DNA from: Dipteris shenzhenensis
Lineage: Eukaryota > Polypodiophyta > Polypodiopsida > Gleicheniales
Assembly (NCBI GenBank): GCA_047967505.1
Contig: CM106541.1
Strand: one strand, 5' to 3'
DNA: 64,000 bases
The notes beneath the pieces are model-generated. The model worked only from the letters and a program-made list of their open reading frames with translations, had not been told where the DNA came from and searched no databases. The translations under genes and the position numbers were made by a program. Positions 10,286-23,769 of this stretch are shown in pieces; within the stretch, counting starts at the first letter, position 1, and the number at the start of each line of letters is the position of its first letter.

Positions 10286-11954
10286 TTTGCCATATCGAAG
10301 GGATGACTAACAGAAAGCTTGTGCGAAGGTGAAGGGGTTGAAGCCGTGAGGAGATGGGATGAAGATGACGATGGCACAACCCAGGAGTGTGGAGGATCCC
10401 TCAAATGACCTGCTTCTCCATGCTTGTGAGACCATTGTCTCCCTGCTGACCCGTCACTCTCGTAGGTCGCACATAGAACTCCAGCAAACCAGCCCGACAC
10501 TATCAGCTGTGAGCAGCCAACAGCCCGTCAAGGTTAGAGTTGATCAGCATCAAAAAACAGGATCAGTTCACGAACAGAGGCAACAAGAAGTTGCAGGCAT
10601 GGGCATCTAGTCATGAGTTGTAGCAATAGGTTGCAAAGTGGAAGACATGCAGGCAGGGTCACGGTTAAGGCAGTAGTAGGTCGTGAGGGGGAGAGTGACG
10701 TGGGCAGAGGCAAGGAAGGAGACGTGGGGGTATCGGAGTCGATGCAGGTAGAGGTAGCAAGGCCGCGAGGAGCGTGAGGGAGGCGGGAATGCGAGAGAGA
10801 GGGCAGGGTAGCGTGGGGAGGGGAGGGGAGGGGAGCGAGAGCTTCTCGCGAACAGCCTAAACGTTCTACCCAAGATGGGAGCCTCTGTTTTTCATGTGTG
10901 TCTTGATGGTTGTGGTGCAGATTAGGCTTTGTATTGCAATATGATGACTTTGCATGCGTTGTGAGGTGTCCCTTGTTGATCTTTGTGTTGATTCGATGTT
11001 GTACGATTGCATGTCTCTCTAATGATATCCTTTGTCACAATTTCAATGGTTCACTTGCCATTTGAAATTGGGTTAGTTCGTGTTCACTTCGTGCGAAGTG
11101 ACTTTGAGCTTTTTTGCTATCTTTTTGTGTAATGTCAGTATGGATCCATCGCCAATTGGCGGATTGAAGCTGTATAGTTGTCGGAAACTAACCCATGTTT
11201 TCCTTCATGTAAAGTTAGAATTGCGACTGAAAATTGCTTCATTTCCTACACTATTATTGTTGGGACATATGTCGGATCATACTCCATCTCTTTTATGTTG
11301 TTGTGTCGGAACTATAGATGGGTGTCAGAATCTTATTGTACTCTAAAGTCGGGACAATGTTGTAGTTGAAAGTCAGAATAGTGTTAGAGTTGGATGTTGA
11401 AACAATGTCGAACTTGGAAGTTGGAAGATGGAAGGATGTTGGATTCGGAAGTTGGAGCAGCATTGGACCCTGAAGTCAAAGCTACATTGTGGTCGGAAGT
11501 TGGATTGATGTTTGCATCTCTGGCCTGGCTGCTACCATTTTGATAGTCAAGATTCAAATTGGCTTGTTGCTTTCCACTGTCATTGGCCCTTCATTTGCAT
11601 GGTTGCTACTCATCATATCGCTACTTTCCCTTTTTGTCGACATTAAGGCTTCACTCCTTTTTGGAACTTGTTGTTGCACCATCTCCCCCATGTCCTATTG
11701 GTCTTGCAGATTTGCTCTTGATGAGAATGTGATGTAAGAGTTATACCTATGGTTTTCCTCCTTTAGATCGATTGTCATTGCTACATGCTCTTTGCTAATG
11801 TTGAGCATAAAAATATCCATCGAAAAGGTGCTATGACTTTGTTGTTGATGCTTCAATTCCTTATCACTGGAAAATGGTCAAATTAGTGTTGGATCTTCAT
11901 TATTCTTCATTTTCACCTATGTAGTGCTCACTATAGCATATTGTACATCTCTAT
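10286..11954. other. No recognised gene; one G-quadruplex-type run
   Basis: The run ggggaggggaggggagggg at about 10815-10833 fits the G4 consensus on the + strand. 11300-11510 is a degenerate T/G-rich repeat in which 'ttggaagttgga'-like words recur. I recognise no protein family here. Confidence 0.5.
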
Positions 11955-12183
11955 TGTTGTTGGATTTCAATTCTAGAATTCCAATTAGGCTTGCAGATGG
12001 GTCAGGGCCTTTGAAAGGTTTTAGTTTGAAACCATTTACACGGTAATCAAATGTGTTCCCATATAAATCAGCTATTAAATGTACCTTGTTTGAATACTTT
12101 CCACAATTTGATATGGGCTATCATATCTGAATTTGAACTTACTTGGCATTTTACCCAGCCTTGTGTTAAACATTAGAACTAAG
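11955..12183 (-). pseudogene. Ty3/gypsy integrase C-terminal fragment
   Basis: The minus strand reads DLVLMFNTRLGKMPSKFKFRY-SPYQIVE, the motif after the integrase core where the protein typically has GDLVLLYDNR-GKFPGKL. A one-base shift later comes VHLIADLYGNTFDYRVNGFKLKPFKG, the usual end of gypsy pol in plants (VNG-RLKPY). It is only ~75 codons with a frameshift, and the rest of pol is absent, replaced on the upstream side by the 12.2-kb satellite. Confidence 0.7.
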
Positions 12184-12189
12184 TCTCTA

Positions 12190-13975
12190 CCGCATTGCAA
12201 GCGGCACATTTGACATCCAATGCACAATAAACTTTGCAAGGTCAAGGGATCCACTTTCCTTAAGACCCCTAAAAAGTTTCGTTTTGATCTGATGGCGGCA
12301 CATACGGATGTGTTGGTCGAATGTGCATTTTTCTTTCATTGTACGTAGGGTGCGCATGCGAATTGGCACATACCACATTGCAAGTGGCACATTCGACATC
12401 CGATGCACATGAAACTTTGCAAGGACAAGGGGTCCACTTTCCTTAAGACCCTTGCAAAGTTTCATCCCGATTTGACAGCGGCACATACGGATGACTTGGT
12501 TGGATGCACATTTTTCTTTCATTTATGCAGGGTGCACATGCAAATTGGCACATACTGCTTTGCAAGCAGCACATCTGACATCCGATGCACACAAGACTTT
12601 GTAAGGTCAAGGGGTTTACTTGCCTTATGACCCCTACAAAATTTCATCATAATCTGATAGCGGCACATATAGATGTCTTGGTCGAACACGTATTTTTCTT
12701 TCATTATACACAGGGTGTGCGTGCGAATTAGCACAGAATTAGCACATACCGCTTTGCAACCAGCACATCTGACATCCGATGCACATGAAACTTTGCAAGG
12801 TCAAGGGGTCCACTTTCCTTAAGACCCTTATAAAGTTTCATCTCGATTTGATGGCGGCACATATAGATGTCTTGGTCAAATGCGCATTTTTCTTTCATTG
12901 TAAGCAGGATGCGCATGCGAATTGGCACATACCGCATTGCAAGCAACACATCTGACATCCGATGCACATGAAACTTTGCAAGGTCAAGGGGTCCAATTTC
13001 CTTAAGACCCCTGCAAAGTTTGGTCTTGATCTAATGGTGGCACATACGGATGCCTTGCTCGGATGTGTATTTTTCTTTCATTGTACGTAGGGTGTGCGTG
13101 CGAATTGGCACATGTCGCATTGCAAGCGGCACATCTGACATCCGATGCACACGAATCTTTGCAAGGTCAAGGGTTTCACTTGCCTTAACATCCTTGCAAA
13201 GTTTCATCCTAATTTGACAGTGGCACATACAGATGTCTTGGTCGGATGCGTATTTTTCTTTCATTGTACACAAGGTGCGTGTGCAAATTGGCACATACCA
13301 CATTGCAAGTGGCACATCTGACATTTGATGCACATGAAACTTTGCAAGATCAAGGGGTCCACTTTCCTTAAGACCCTTACAAGGTTTCGTCTTGATTGAT
13401 TGTTGTATGTGACCTAGACATTTGTATTTTCTGCCATCAGATCGAGATGAAACTTTGTGGGGCTCTTGAGGTAGGTGGACCCCTCGAGCTTGCAAAGTTT
13501 CATCCCAATCGGATGTCATATGTGTCGCTTGTAGGGTGGTATGTGCCAGTTCGCACGTGCACCACGCATTAAAGGAAAGAAAAATACGAGTCTGATTAAG
13601 ACATCCGTATTTATCATTATCGGATCGGGACGGAACTTTGCAAGGGTCTTAAGGAAAGTTGACCCCTTGACCTTGCAAAGTTTTATGTGCATTAGATGTG
13701 GGATGTGCCGCTTGCAAAGCAGTATATGCCAATTCGCACGTGCACCTTGCGTAGAAGGAAAGCAAAATACATGTCCGATCTCGACTTCTATATTTTCCAC
13801 CATCAGATCGGGACGAAACTTTGTGGGGCTCTCGAGGCAAGTGGACCCCTCCAACTTGCAAAGTTTCATCTTGATCAAATGTCATATGTGCTGCTTACAA
13901 GGCACTATGTGCCAATTTGCACATGCACCACGTGTAAAAGGAAAGAAAAATATAAATCCGATCTAAGAAAATATT
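12190..13975. repeat. ~180-bp satellite with internal dyad; orientation switches at ~13.42 kb
   Basis: About seven units run in one orientation (12190-13420) and about three in the opposite one (13431-13975). Each unit holds a dyad, gaaactttgcaagg ... ccttgcaaagtttc, separated by ~30 bp, able to form a hairpin. The flanks 'ggcacatctgacatccgatg' and 'cggcacatacggatg' set orientation. Spacing of the dyads from 12228 is about 180-195 bp. Open frames across the array are periodic by-products of the repeat. Confidence 0.88.
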
Positions 13976-14384
13976 TCTAATCAAGGGAAATTAATTTCAC
14001 AAGCTATGAAATGAACATGTGCAATGCAAAAAATGTAAGGTTAAATTAGAACTCAAAAAATTTCACTTACATACCTTAAGTAATTATTATGTTAGAATTG
14101 ATTGAGTAGGTATAATCTCTTAAATTCTAAGATAAGTAATTGACTACAAATCTCCTTTGCATAAACTATAGGTTTTTCACAATGCAATGAATATGTCTTG
14201 GAAATAATGTAAAATGCCAATTGAAGAAAGAAAGAGAAAATCATTCCAAACTTACACAGTTTTTTTGTGTGGTAAAATTTACTACTTAATTGGACTATAG
14301 GCATGATGCAATGCAGTCTCAATGCAACACACTTTCTATAGTCCAATGTTTCATATGGGTGGTCAATCAAGGAGGATATAGGGA
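13976..14384. other. AT-rich spacer, nothing recognised
   Basis: AT-rich single-copy-looking sequence between two repeat arrays. No family match and no long frame that looks coding. Confidence 0.4.
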
Positions 14385-14645
14385 TAATGGATAATTATAT
14401 TTAATTCAAAATAGCATTGGGGTAGTTATATAGGATATGGTCAAGTGGAACAATTAAATGGACTTCGTATTAGCATCGACCAGTAGTCATATAATGTATA
14501 GTAATATGGATAATTACATTGAATTCATAATAGCATTAGAGTAGTTATCTAGGGTATAGTTGTATGATAATTAAATGCAATTCAAACTAGCAATGAAGTA
14601 GTCATATAAGGTAGAGTCATATGGCTTGATCAAATTGAATTTAAT
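14385..14645. repeat. ~65-bp AT-rich degenerate tandem repeat
   Basis: About four degenerate units share 'tagcatt(g/a)g(g/a)gtagt(t/c)at', 'ggtatagt' and 'aattaaatg(c/g)a'. It is non-coding. Confidence 0.6.
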
Positions 14646-14699
14646 TTAGTAAAATTACAATACCCCCTTAAAAGTTGGATGCTATTCTGAGACTCGGAG

Positions 14700-15975
14700 G
14701 TATGATAAATATCCATTGGTTTGTATTTTTCTTATACACACTCCACACATGGAAACTTTGGGACATTTGACCTTCCCACTTGCATTTGATGTCCAATGCA
14801 CATGGTACTTTGCAAGTCAAGACAATGACATGGAATAACACAAGAATATAAACATCTATGTAGACTTGGAGGTATGGAAACAATTGATTGATGCATATTT
14901 TCCCTACACATGCACACATGCATGACAAATTTGGACATTTGACCTTCCCACTTGCACATTTAGTGTTTGATGCACATGATAATTGCAAGGTTTATGTAAA
15001 TTAGAGCATTCGACCTTTGTGGCACCACATATTATGCATCCAATGTACATGAAACTTTGCAAGGCTTAGGGTTGGTACTCACGCAAAGTTTTATCTTGAT
15101 CCGAGGGTGACACATACAGATGTTGGTGTCTATTGCATATTTTTCCATCATGTTATATCTACGTAGGATGCACATGCAAATTGGGACATTCGAACCTTCT
15201 CATTGACACATCATACATTTGATGCACATGAAACTTTGTAGGGTCATGGAAACTACCTAAAGGTAATCTTAAGGTCCATGTAAAGCTTGACACGTACCAT
15301 TGTTGTAGTCGTCGCATATATTTCCTTCATGTATATGAACGATCCATGTGTGAATTTGGACATTCCACCTTGATGCATATTTTCCCTACACATGCACACA
15401 TGCATGACAAATTTGGACATTTGACCTTCCCACTTGCACATTTAGTGTTTGATGCACATGATAATTGCAAGGTTTATGTAAATTAGAGCATTCGACCTTT
15501 GTGGCACCACATATTATGCATCCAATGTACATGAAACTTTGCAAGGCTTAGGGTTGGTACTCACGCAAAGTTTTATCTTGATCCGAGGGTGACACATACA
15601 GATGTTGGTGTCTATTGCATATTTTTCCATCATGTTATATCTACGTAGGATGCACATGCAAATTGGGACATTCGAACCTTCTCATTGACACATCATACAT
15701 TTGATGCACATGAAACTTTGTAGGGTCATGGAAACTACCTAAAGGTAATCTTAAGGTCCATGTAAAGCTTGACACGTACCATTGTTGTAGTCGTCGCATA
15801 TATTTCCTTCATGTATATGAACGATCCATGTGTGAATTTGGACATTCCACCTTGCGCCGACCTTAAATACACATCAGACATTGCAGGGCTATAGAAGCTA
15901 CTTTTACCTTGAGACCCATGCAAAGTTTCATCTCAATCTGATGATGAGACATATAGATCTCAATGTTCGTTGTAG
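14700..15975. repeat. Diverged relatives of the 180-bp satellite, with a perfect 482-bp duplication
   Basis: Units carry the same words as the 12.2-kb satellite (acatgaaactttgcaagg, gatgcacatg, gacacatacagatg) but are more diverged. 14888-15369 and 15370-15851 are identical by eye over 482 bp. The match runs 2-3 bases past the second copy and then ends sharply at about 15854. Confidence 0.88.
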
Positions 15976-18900
15976 ATTTTCCATCATACGTGGGATGCCC
16001 AACTCATGTATGATATTTCTTTTTAGTCTCTTCAATTGGATGTATATCACGAACATGCGCAACCATATTGATATCTATTTCTCTCTTATGTAGAGCTTTT
16101 AGTTACATTGAGAAGGACCATTGGACATAGGTGGAGCGTATGATCTTTCTTTGGATTAGAATCAGTTGGATTAGAAACTCAGTAGCTCTATTGGATTAGA
16201 AGCTTAATGGCCAACCATCATTAGAATGTCAACTGTGTGGTAGAAACTCAATCGTCCATTTTTTGTGCATGAGTTGATTTACGCTATCATTAACTTGCTC
16301 AATGCACAACTCCTAGATGAATGTGGGTTCTTGGCATATCATAACTTTGAAGTCGAACTTCATAGATGGTATGGTTCATCACAAATATAGATTCTAGCTT
16401 CATGTTTTGGTCTCATTCCACTACAATTTCATCATGGAGATGAAGCATAAGAAATTATATTAGATGACGTTTGAGGATTGGATCATCAAACTATTTAAGA
16501 TAATCAATCCTCTTGTTGTAATGATTGGTTGTGGATAGATCCAACCAAAAATAACTGCTTGCCAATCAAGGATTTCACTTCGCTAATAGAGGTTTAAGAA
16601 GACCCATCTTCCTCAAAATAGGCAAGAGTGGGATCAAACAAATAAATGTGATGTATTGATATATTGATTTGCATTGTGGATGGAATGACTAAGTTGGAGA
16701 TGTTGGTCAATGATCTGGCATTGTTATAAGAAAGGAACTCCTAGTGCAGGTACACAAGGACATTTTGCATGGGAATGGGTGCTTTGTAGCAAGTCAAGGA
16801 CCAGATACGACAATGGCATTCCATTGGAAATATTTGTACAATGTGAGTAAAGTTAGAGATGTTAGTCAATGATCTAGCGGCAACATTGTCATTCCATTAG
16901 AAATTGCAGCAATGTCATGCAAGTGTGGCAATGTCATTCCATTAGAAATTGGCCCTTCAAACTTTGAATCTCTGTGGCTTGGCCATGAGTTGCACACTAG
17001 TATATGATTAAAGTAAATGATACATACCTGTCACCATATAAAGTTGTAGGACACCTTTAAGTTGTACAAGATCATCTCATCAAATGTAGCTAAAAACTTA
17101 TAGTTGTCACCATCTTGAGTGTTTGATATATTAGATCATGAACACTACATGCCAATAATATCCATATAGAAGTTTCAAAGGGTTTTCAAAATGCATTATC
17201 CACTTTGAAGTTTGTGGAAAAGCTCCAAGACATATCGAACATGTGGTAAACTGAAGGTTGTGGAAAAGGCCCATCATCTCTATCTAATGATTGTGTTCAA
17301 TAGATTAGCATTACAAATTGATTTTATGTAGGAACACCAACAAGAAGGTGGATAAAGATGGAGTATGAAGGAATTTGAAATATTATAGCTTATGGAATTA
17401 TTACATACATATAGAAATGGTATCCAATGATCAAGATTCTTTGCAAGGGCATTGAACCTAAGTCAAAGATGGTTTAGTATGACCATTTGGCCAAATATGG
17501 ATGGAGACTTTCAACATGGCTGAACTTTTAGCAATTGGAAGGGCAAGTTGAAGAAATATCATGACATTGCAAGAAGCTATGGCTTGGAATGAATATATAG
17601 GAAGACTAGACATGTACTAATACCTCTCAGGCCCATAGAGAGAGTACAACATGGACCCAGAAAGCCAATGGTTAAAGCATGATTAGAAGTTTTGATAACT
17701 GGAATTAGCACTAGTCAATCAAAAAATAAAGCAACTCATATGCAATGGTAACATCTCTTTATTTATGTACTCATACGTGAGAACCTTGGTTAGATTTCAC
17801 TCACACAACACTCTTTTATTTTCCTATACATTGACTTGTTCACAAGGGCAATTTTTCTAAGATGACTCCTACATGGGTTTTTAACAAACTTGAGCATTGG
17901 AAGCCTACATGGTGTGGAGATTGAAGGGGATGGTCTCCAAAAGACCATGAGCTTGGGGTTTGGAGCTGCTATGTCCTTCTAGGCTTGAGTTTTAGTTGTT
18001 CGACTCTATTTTGACCAAGCTCCACATTCTTCATTTTTGTTAAATATTGTAGAAATATTGTAGAATTACTTTGAGAACTTATGGACATAAGAAAATATTA
18101 TGATTTCTAACAATAATATTCTAATTATTTCCATTGTAATTATTCTCAAACGAAACATGTTGTGTTTGTTATCCTTCAGGTGTTATAAATTAATGTTCTA
18201 AGTCTGCTCATTACATTGCACTTAATAAGGTACATAATAATTGTTGATTCAAGAATGGAGATGAATGGCCCTAACGTTTGGCCTTTGGTGAGATTGTGTC
18301 AACGTGGCTTGCTTTGGTGCAAGCTGAGCATGCAATTTACCATGTGGCTTTGGCTTGTCTCTCATTAATAGGTAGAAGAGATAAATATCTAGGTTCATTT
18401 GTCTCCACATTTTTTGCTAGAAAGGCAAAGTTTGGATGGTAATAGGTGAGGCACTTGGGTTTAGGGTTTCCCTTCATGATTTAATCAACAAAGACAAGAT
18501 GATGTAGATTTTTGATAAAAATTGTGATTGGAACATCTTCTTTTCTTTAGAGTAGTGGTGAAGAATGGCAATCATACGTGCATCCACGGAAGCTCCATGG
18601 AAGCTAGGAGCTGGAAAAAAGGAAGAGGGACATAAAAACAAGGAAGGCATTAGACCTCAACATGAGACCAAAAATGAGAAAATGGGTCCTCAAAATCTGG
18701 GACTTTAGGTTGCCACACTCCACACTTAATCCCTCCCACCATAATCACACGTGTGCCTTGCATCTCCTTTGCAAACTCTTCACATCGTGAATGTCTTGGT
18801 AGCTCACGAGCCGTCACTTTACATCAAGCTCTTTTCCACTCAGCCTACAAATCTAGGTAGGCCTTTGTTATTTGCTTTTGAAAAGTTGCAATCATGCCAA

Positions 18901-19551
18901 CAATGCAAATCAATCTCTCAGAAAGAATTCATGTCTTTGTTCTTTGCTACATATATGAAGCTGGTGGCTAGAAAATTGGAGTGTTGACATTTGGGCGTTC
19001 GTGAAAAATAGGTTCAATCATCCACCTCACTATCACCCTAAAAGTGATATAGGTATAGCTAGTGAAGGTTTGTGAGAATCAATCTTAGAATATGTGGTGT
19101 TGTTAGTGAAGTTGGTTGTAAAAATTATAGAATGTTAGGTTTTCACACAATCAAAAATAATATACAATGAAAGTTCCTCAAATGGAATCGTTTAGATGTC
19201 CTTAGACACTAAATTCTCTTGAGAGAATCATCTACTTTCCATTTCAATCTCAAGAGGTATGGTTACCAGAGAAGGTAACCAAAAGCATGTCCCCTATGAT
19301 CAAACCATTTGTCCTATTCCCATATATTGTTATTCTTTATAAGAAGCTATATTCTCTAATGTAAGGTGGTATCCATGTGTTTTCTACCTTATCTTTTTTT
19401 AAAACTATTATTTCATTACCACATGAACTTTTCGATTGGTAAATAAAAATGTTCTTGGAAATTCTTAGAAAACATATTTCAATTAACTTTTTCAAGCCCA
19501 CACATTTAAAAGTAGCACTTTCAATCAAAAGAGCACAAATATAAATTTCCA
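15976..19551. other. Long non-coding stretch
   Basis: AT-rich, with many stops in every frame. Near 16850-16960 a 20-base word around 'aatgtcattccattagaaa' occurs two to three times. The longest frame (18751-18987 +) matches nothing I know. I see no transposon ends. Confidence 0.5.
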
Positions 19552-20924
19552 TCAAGGAAGTTGATAGGTTGGCATAAGAAGTTGTGAAGGACTAGCATGC
19601 ATGGCAAATGGGAATGTTATTTCAACCTTGGGTCTAGCTGGCTCTAGTGGCTTTTCTGTCTCTTTCCCATTCGATGTTGAAGGCCATTCAGGACACAAGG
19701 CAGCCACATGCCCTTCTACCCCACATCGGAAGCATTTACCTTCCTTCTTGAATATGGAAATCTGCTCTGAAGTAAACCTGGATCTACTCTTAGATCCTCT
19801 TGGCAGCAGTGGGTTTCCCCTCAACTTCCAAGGACAAAACCCTTTCCTTTCACCCTTAGGAAATTCTCTTTTTTCCATCCTTAAGGGTTCAAATTTCTTT
19901 TTTTGTGGCATCCCAAAGTGTAGTGACATTAATGTAGATGGGTCCTACAAGTACATCAAACTGGCCACAGAAGTGGCAAGCATAATATCGTGTATGCCTT
20001 TGTGTCATCGTGTTAACCACAGTTTGAATCTTGGACTTTAGACCTACCCTATATTTTCTTATCTAATTCTTTTTCGAGATCTTTTTGAAAGGAGCAATCA
20101 GTAGATAAGCATCCCAAAATTTCTGATTATAGTCCTCTATTGTGTCCTTTTCATCCATGTGTAGGCTGTCCCAACTCAGCATCAGATGGTCTTTGAACTG
20201 TTTGGTCATGAACTCCGAATAGAAGGCCTTTTTAAAGCTTTTCCAGTCTTTGGGAGTTGTCCCATCAGTAGACAAAGCACTCCACCATGCACTAGCAAAT
20301 CCTATCAGATGTAAGCTGACCATTCGTAATTTGGAGTCCTCTGCATAGTTGACATTACCAAAGGCTGCATCAAACTATCTAGTAAACTGCATAGCCTTCT
20401 TTGTATGCCCATATTGGCCATTAAATGTGACAAATCTTATAAAATTTCCCCCTTCTTTAAATTCCTTGGCCTTCTCTTTGTGAGGTGTATCTGTCTCTTT
20501 TAACTTTTCTTCCGAAGCTGTGGAAGAAGTAGTCGAAGATGAAGTACTAGATGAGGAACTAGAACTCGAGAAAGATGACAAAGATGATGAAGTTTTAGGC
20601 TTCTTATGGTGCTTCTTGATGAAGTTTTAGGCTTCTTATGGTGCTTCTTCTTTGCATGTTTGTCAAGGGTTCTTCCTCTTTTCCGACCTTTAACCTCTTG
20701 CTGTACTTCCACTTGCACGAGCAACCTTGAGGCATCTTGAGCCATAACTAGAACCTTCTCTTGGGCAAAAAAATGCTGCAATCGAGGGTCTTTCCTAAAT
20801 GCCTCCATTTGCTACATCATTCTCTTGACAATTTGTTCTAAATCCATGGGCACTGATGACTTTATTTCTTGTGCATCTAGGGCATCCTGACCTCTTGACT
20901 GGCTGCTCTAACTTGCCTCCGCCA
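19552..20924 (-). pseudogene. Ty3/gypsy-type gag with CCHC zinc knuckle
   Basis: Minus strand. Starts MAEAS at 20924 and continues through DLEQIVKRMM and MEAFRKDPRLQHFFAQE, a Lys-rich and Ser-rich linker, then the gag core: FGNVNYAEDSKLRM, LIGFASAWWSAL, DWKSFKKAFYSEF, LHMDEKDTIEDYNQKFWD (about 20380-20070). It ends with a knuckle CFRCGVEGHVAALC near 19725-19685. This is the retrotransposon gag layout: capsid, then nucleocapsid. Breaks: TAG codons at about 20907 and 20811, a 32-bp duplication at 20587-20650 that shifts the frame, and another shift near 20060. No protease or pol follows downstream (left), so only gag survives. Confidence 0.8.
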
Positions 20925-23220
20925 TCTTCGCAAATCACTAACTGAACTTTGCAACGTCACCCACAATAATTGCCTTTATTATACACAATTAATTCTATAA
21001 GTAATGTAACCTCACTTTTTTGTGCAAACTGAATTCTTCAACTGCTCACTTTCAAAACATATATCACTTAGGCATAAACTGTATCAATGAGTTTTCAACA
21101 GTAATTTGTATAAAAGTATTAGTCGCACCTATCTCCTCATTGTTCTGTATTTAGTTCACTATTTTGAAAAAAAAACTGACGATCTGCACTTCTGAACAGT
21201 AGGAATATATTCAAGCTTCTTCACATTCTATGGGCTGCTAATTGAATCAAATCAGGCAGCTGTAGGCATTTTTCATACACACATCAAATAGTTGATTCCT
21301 CCACAACAAGCACATCTAGTTTTGCCTAAAATTAAAGTGCTCGTCTGCCCATGCAATTCATCGCTTCATTTTTGTCTCACAGGATTCCAGCTCCTATTTC
21401 ATCATTTGTCTCGCCATCATTTGTCAATTTTGACTTCTCTGTATTCACTGTGCGTGAACTAAATCATATCATTCAGGCTTGGGTGTAATCCCACAACAAT
21501 TTATTTCCACGCTAATTTGGAATTTGCCCAAAATGTCACATCACATATCCCCAAGTTGCCAGATTCAATCGCATATACTTCATTCCAACTTTTCGAATTA
21601 CGTCTGTCCTCAAGCAATTCTCAACCTAGGGTTTTCTACTATCCATCGTAATTTTTCCCCAATTCGTCACCAAATAGCCTTGCGATGCATTTACGCCTAT
21701 TCTTCATACAAATTTCAACATTTTTCAACTTTCTATCAAAATTTATTATCACAATGCATATTTTGCCTCTTTTTCTTGGCTCGTGATTTATTGATGATGG
21801 TGATCCAGCAAAAGCATAACGTTTTTAGATTTTGCTCTTCTCCATTCTGATTTCAAGCGAAAATGTCATCGCTATGTGCATACAAAGGAATTTCCTAATT
21901 GACATCCGAAAACATCACAATTTTCCTCCATCTACATATTCATTTGACGTGCATGTCCCACAACATTTCCATGATCTCGAAATTGCGTTTGAACCAATCT
22001 CGATTTATGCATTTGTAATTTTTGCAATTTGTTCTAAATCCATGGGCACTGATGACTTTATTTCTTGTGCATCTAGGGCATCCTGACCTCTTGACTGGCT
22101 GCTCTAACTTGCCTCCGCCATCTTCGCAAATCACTAACTGAACTTTGCAACATCACCCACAATAATTGCCTTTATTATACACAATTAATTCTATAAGTGA
22201 TGTAACCTCACTTTTTTGTGCAAACTGAATTCTTCAACTGCTCACTTTCAAAACATATATCACTTAGGCATAAACTGTATCAATGAGTTTTCAACAGTAA
22301 TTTGTATAAAAGTATTAGTCGCACCTATCTCCTCATTGTTCTGTATTTAGTTCACTATTTTGAAAAAAAAACTGACGATCTGCACTTCTGAACAGTAGGA
22401 ATATATTCAAGCTTCTTCACATTCTATGGGCTGCTAATTGAATCAAATCAGGCAGCTGTAGGCATTTTTCATACACACATCAAATAGTTGATTCCTCCAC
22501 AACAAGCACATCTAGTTTTGCCTAAAATTAAAGTGCTCGTCTGCCCATGCAATTCATCGCTTCATTTTTGTCTCACAGGATTCCAGCTCCTATTTCATCA
22601 TCTGTCTAGCCATCATTTGTCAATTTTGACTTCTCTGTATTCACTGTGCGTGAACTAAAGCATATCATTCAGGCTTGGGTGTAATCCCACAACAATTTAT
22701 TTCCACGCTAATTTGGAATTTGCCCAAAATGTCACATCACATATCCCCAAGTTGCCAGATTCAATCGCATATACTTCATTCCAACTTTTCGAATTACGTC
22801 TGTCCTCAAGCAATTCTCAACCTAGGGTTTTCTACTATCCATCGTAATTTTTCCCCAATTCATCACCAAATAGCCTCGCGATGCATTTACGCCTATTCTT
22901 CATACAAATTTCAACATTTTTCAACTTTCTATCAAAATTTATTATCACAATGCATATTTTGCCTCTTTTTCTTGGCTCGTGATTTATCGATGATGGTGAT
23001 CCAGCAAAAGCATAACATTTTTAGATTTTGCTCTTCTCTATTCTGATTTCAAGCGAAAATGTCATCGCTATGTGCATACAAAGGAATTTCCTAATTGACA
23101 TCCGAAAACATCACAATTTTCCTCCATCTACATATTCATTTGACGTGCATGTCCCACAACATTTCCATGATCTCGAAATTGCGTTTGAACCAATCTCGAT
23201 TTATGCATTTGTAATTTTTG
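20829..23220. repeat. 1196-bp tandem duplication spanning gag start and leader
   Basis: 20829-22024 and 22025-23220 are direct copies with a period of exactly 1196 bp and only a handful of differences. Each contains the first ~95 bp of the gag reading region and the upstream leader. The second copy therefore carries an orphan gag start at about 22120 that runs into leader DNA. Confidence 0.93.
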
Positions 23221-23327
23221 CTCTTCAATTCTTTCCAAGCACCCTCAATACATATTTTATCAAAGAGTTCATAGGGATTGGCATAATTCCCTCTCCCTTG
23301 ATCGTCAAGGTTTTCAGAAAAAGTCTT

Positions 23328-23339
23328 GCTCTGATATCA
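23328..23339 (-). promoter_or_regulatory. Probable PBS of the gypsy element
   Basis: The minus strand reads TGATATCAGAGC, one mismatch from the Met-tRNA PBS TGGTATCAGAGC. It sits upstream of the gag leader in the expected orientation. The 5' LTR should lie just to the right, but no matching 3' LTR is present to prove its limits. Confidence 0.55.
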
Positions 23340-23769
23340 CTGCAACCATCCACTACAACCATTGCCTTGTGATGATTACCTGCTTCTCCTACCAAATTTC
23401 ATTTCCCGCACCTATGAAATCTCCGCAAAATAGATTGAGTACACACATTCTTGGCGATGGATACTAAGATTATGAATTTCAAAGTACTCGTGCAGCAAAC
23501 TACAAGGGTCTAGGACAACATGCCAGGCTAGAACCCCCCATAACTTCTTTACTCACGATCCAAAACTTAACTGTTATAAGATCCCTATGTGAGTCATGCT
23601 TAATGGCTAAAAGTTTTGCTAGCCCTAAGATGCCAAAGATGCGAAGAAGTAGAAACCTTCTCACTTCCCTCTTGGAGAAGGACAAGAAGAATACTCAATA
23701 GTAGATGATCTTGCACATCGCACCATGAATATCACTTTACCCCAACTTGTTGCACTCAGTCCATGAGTC

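Noticed and set aside
12187-13966. Several overlapping ORFs of 70-160 codons with repeating peptides
   Set aside because: Periodic by-products of the 180-bp satellite on both strands, with frames that switch with unit-length changes.
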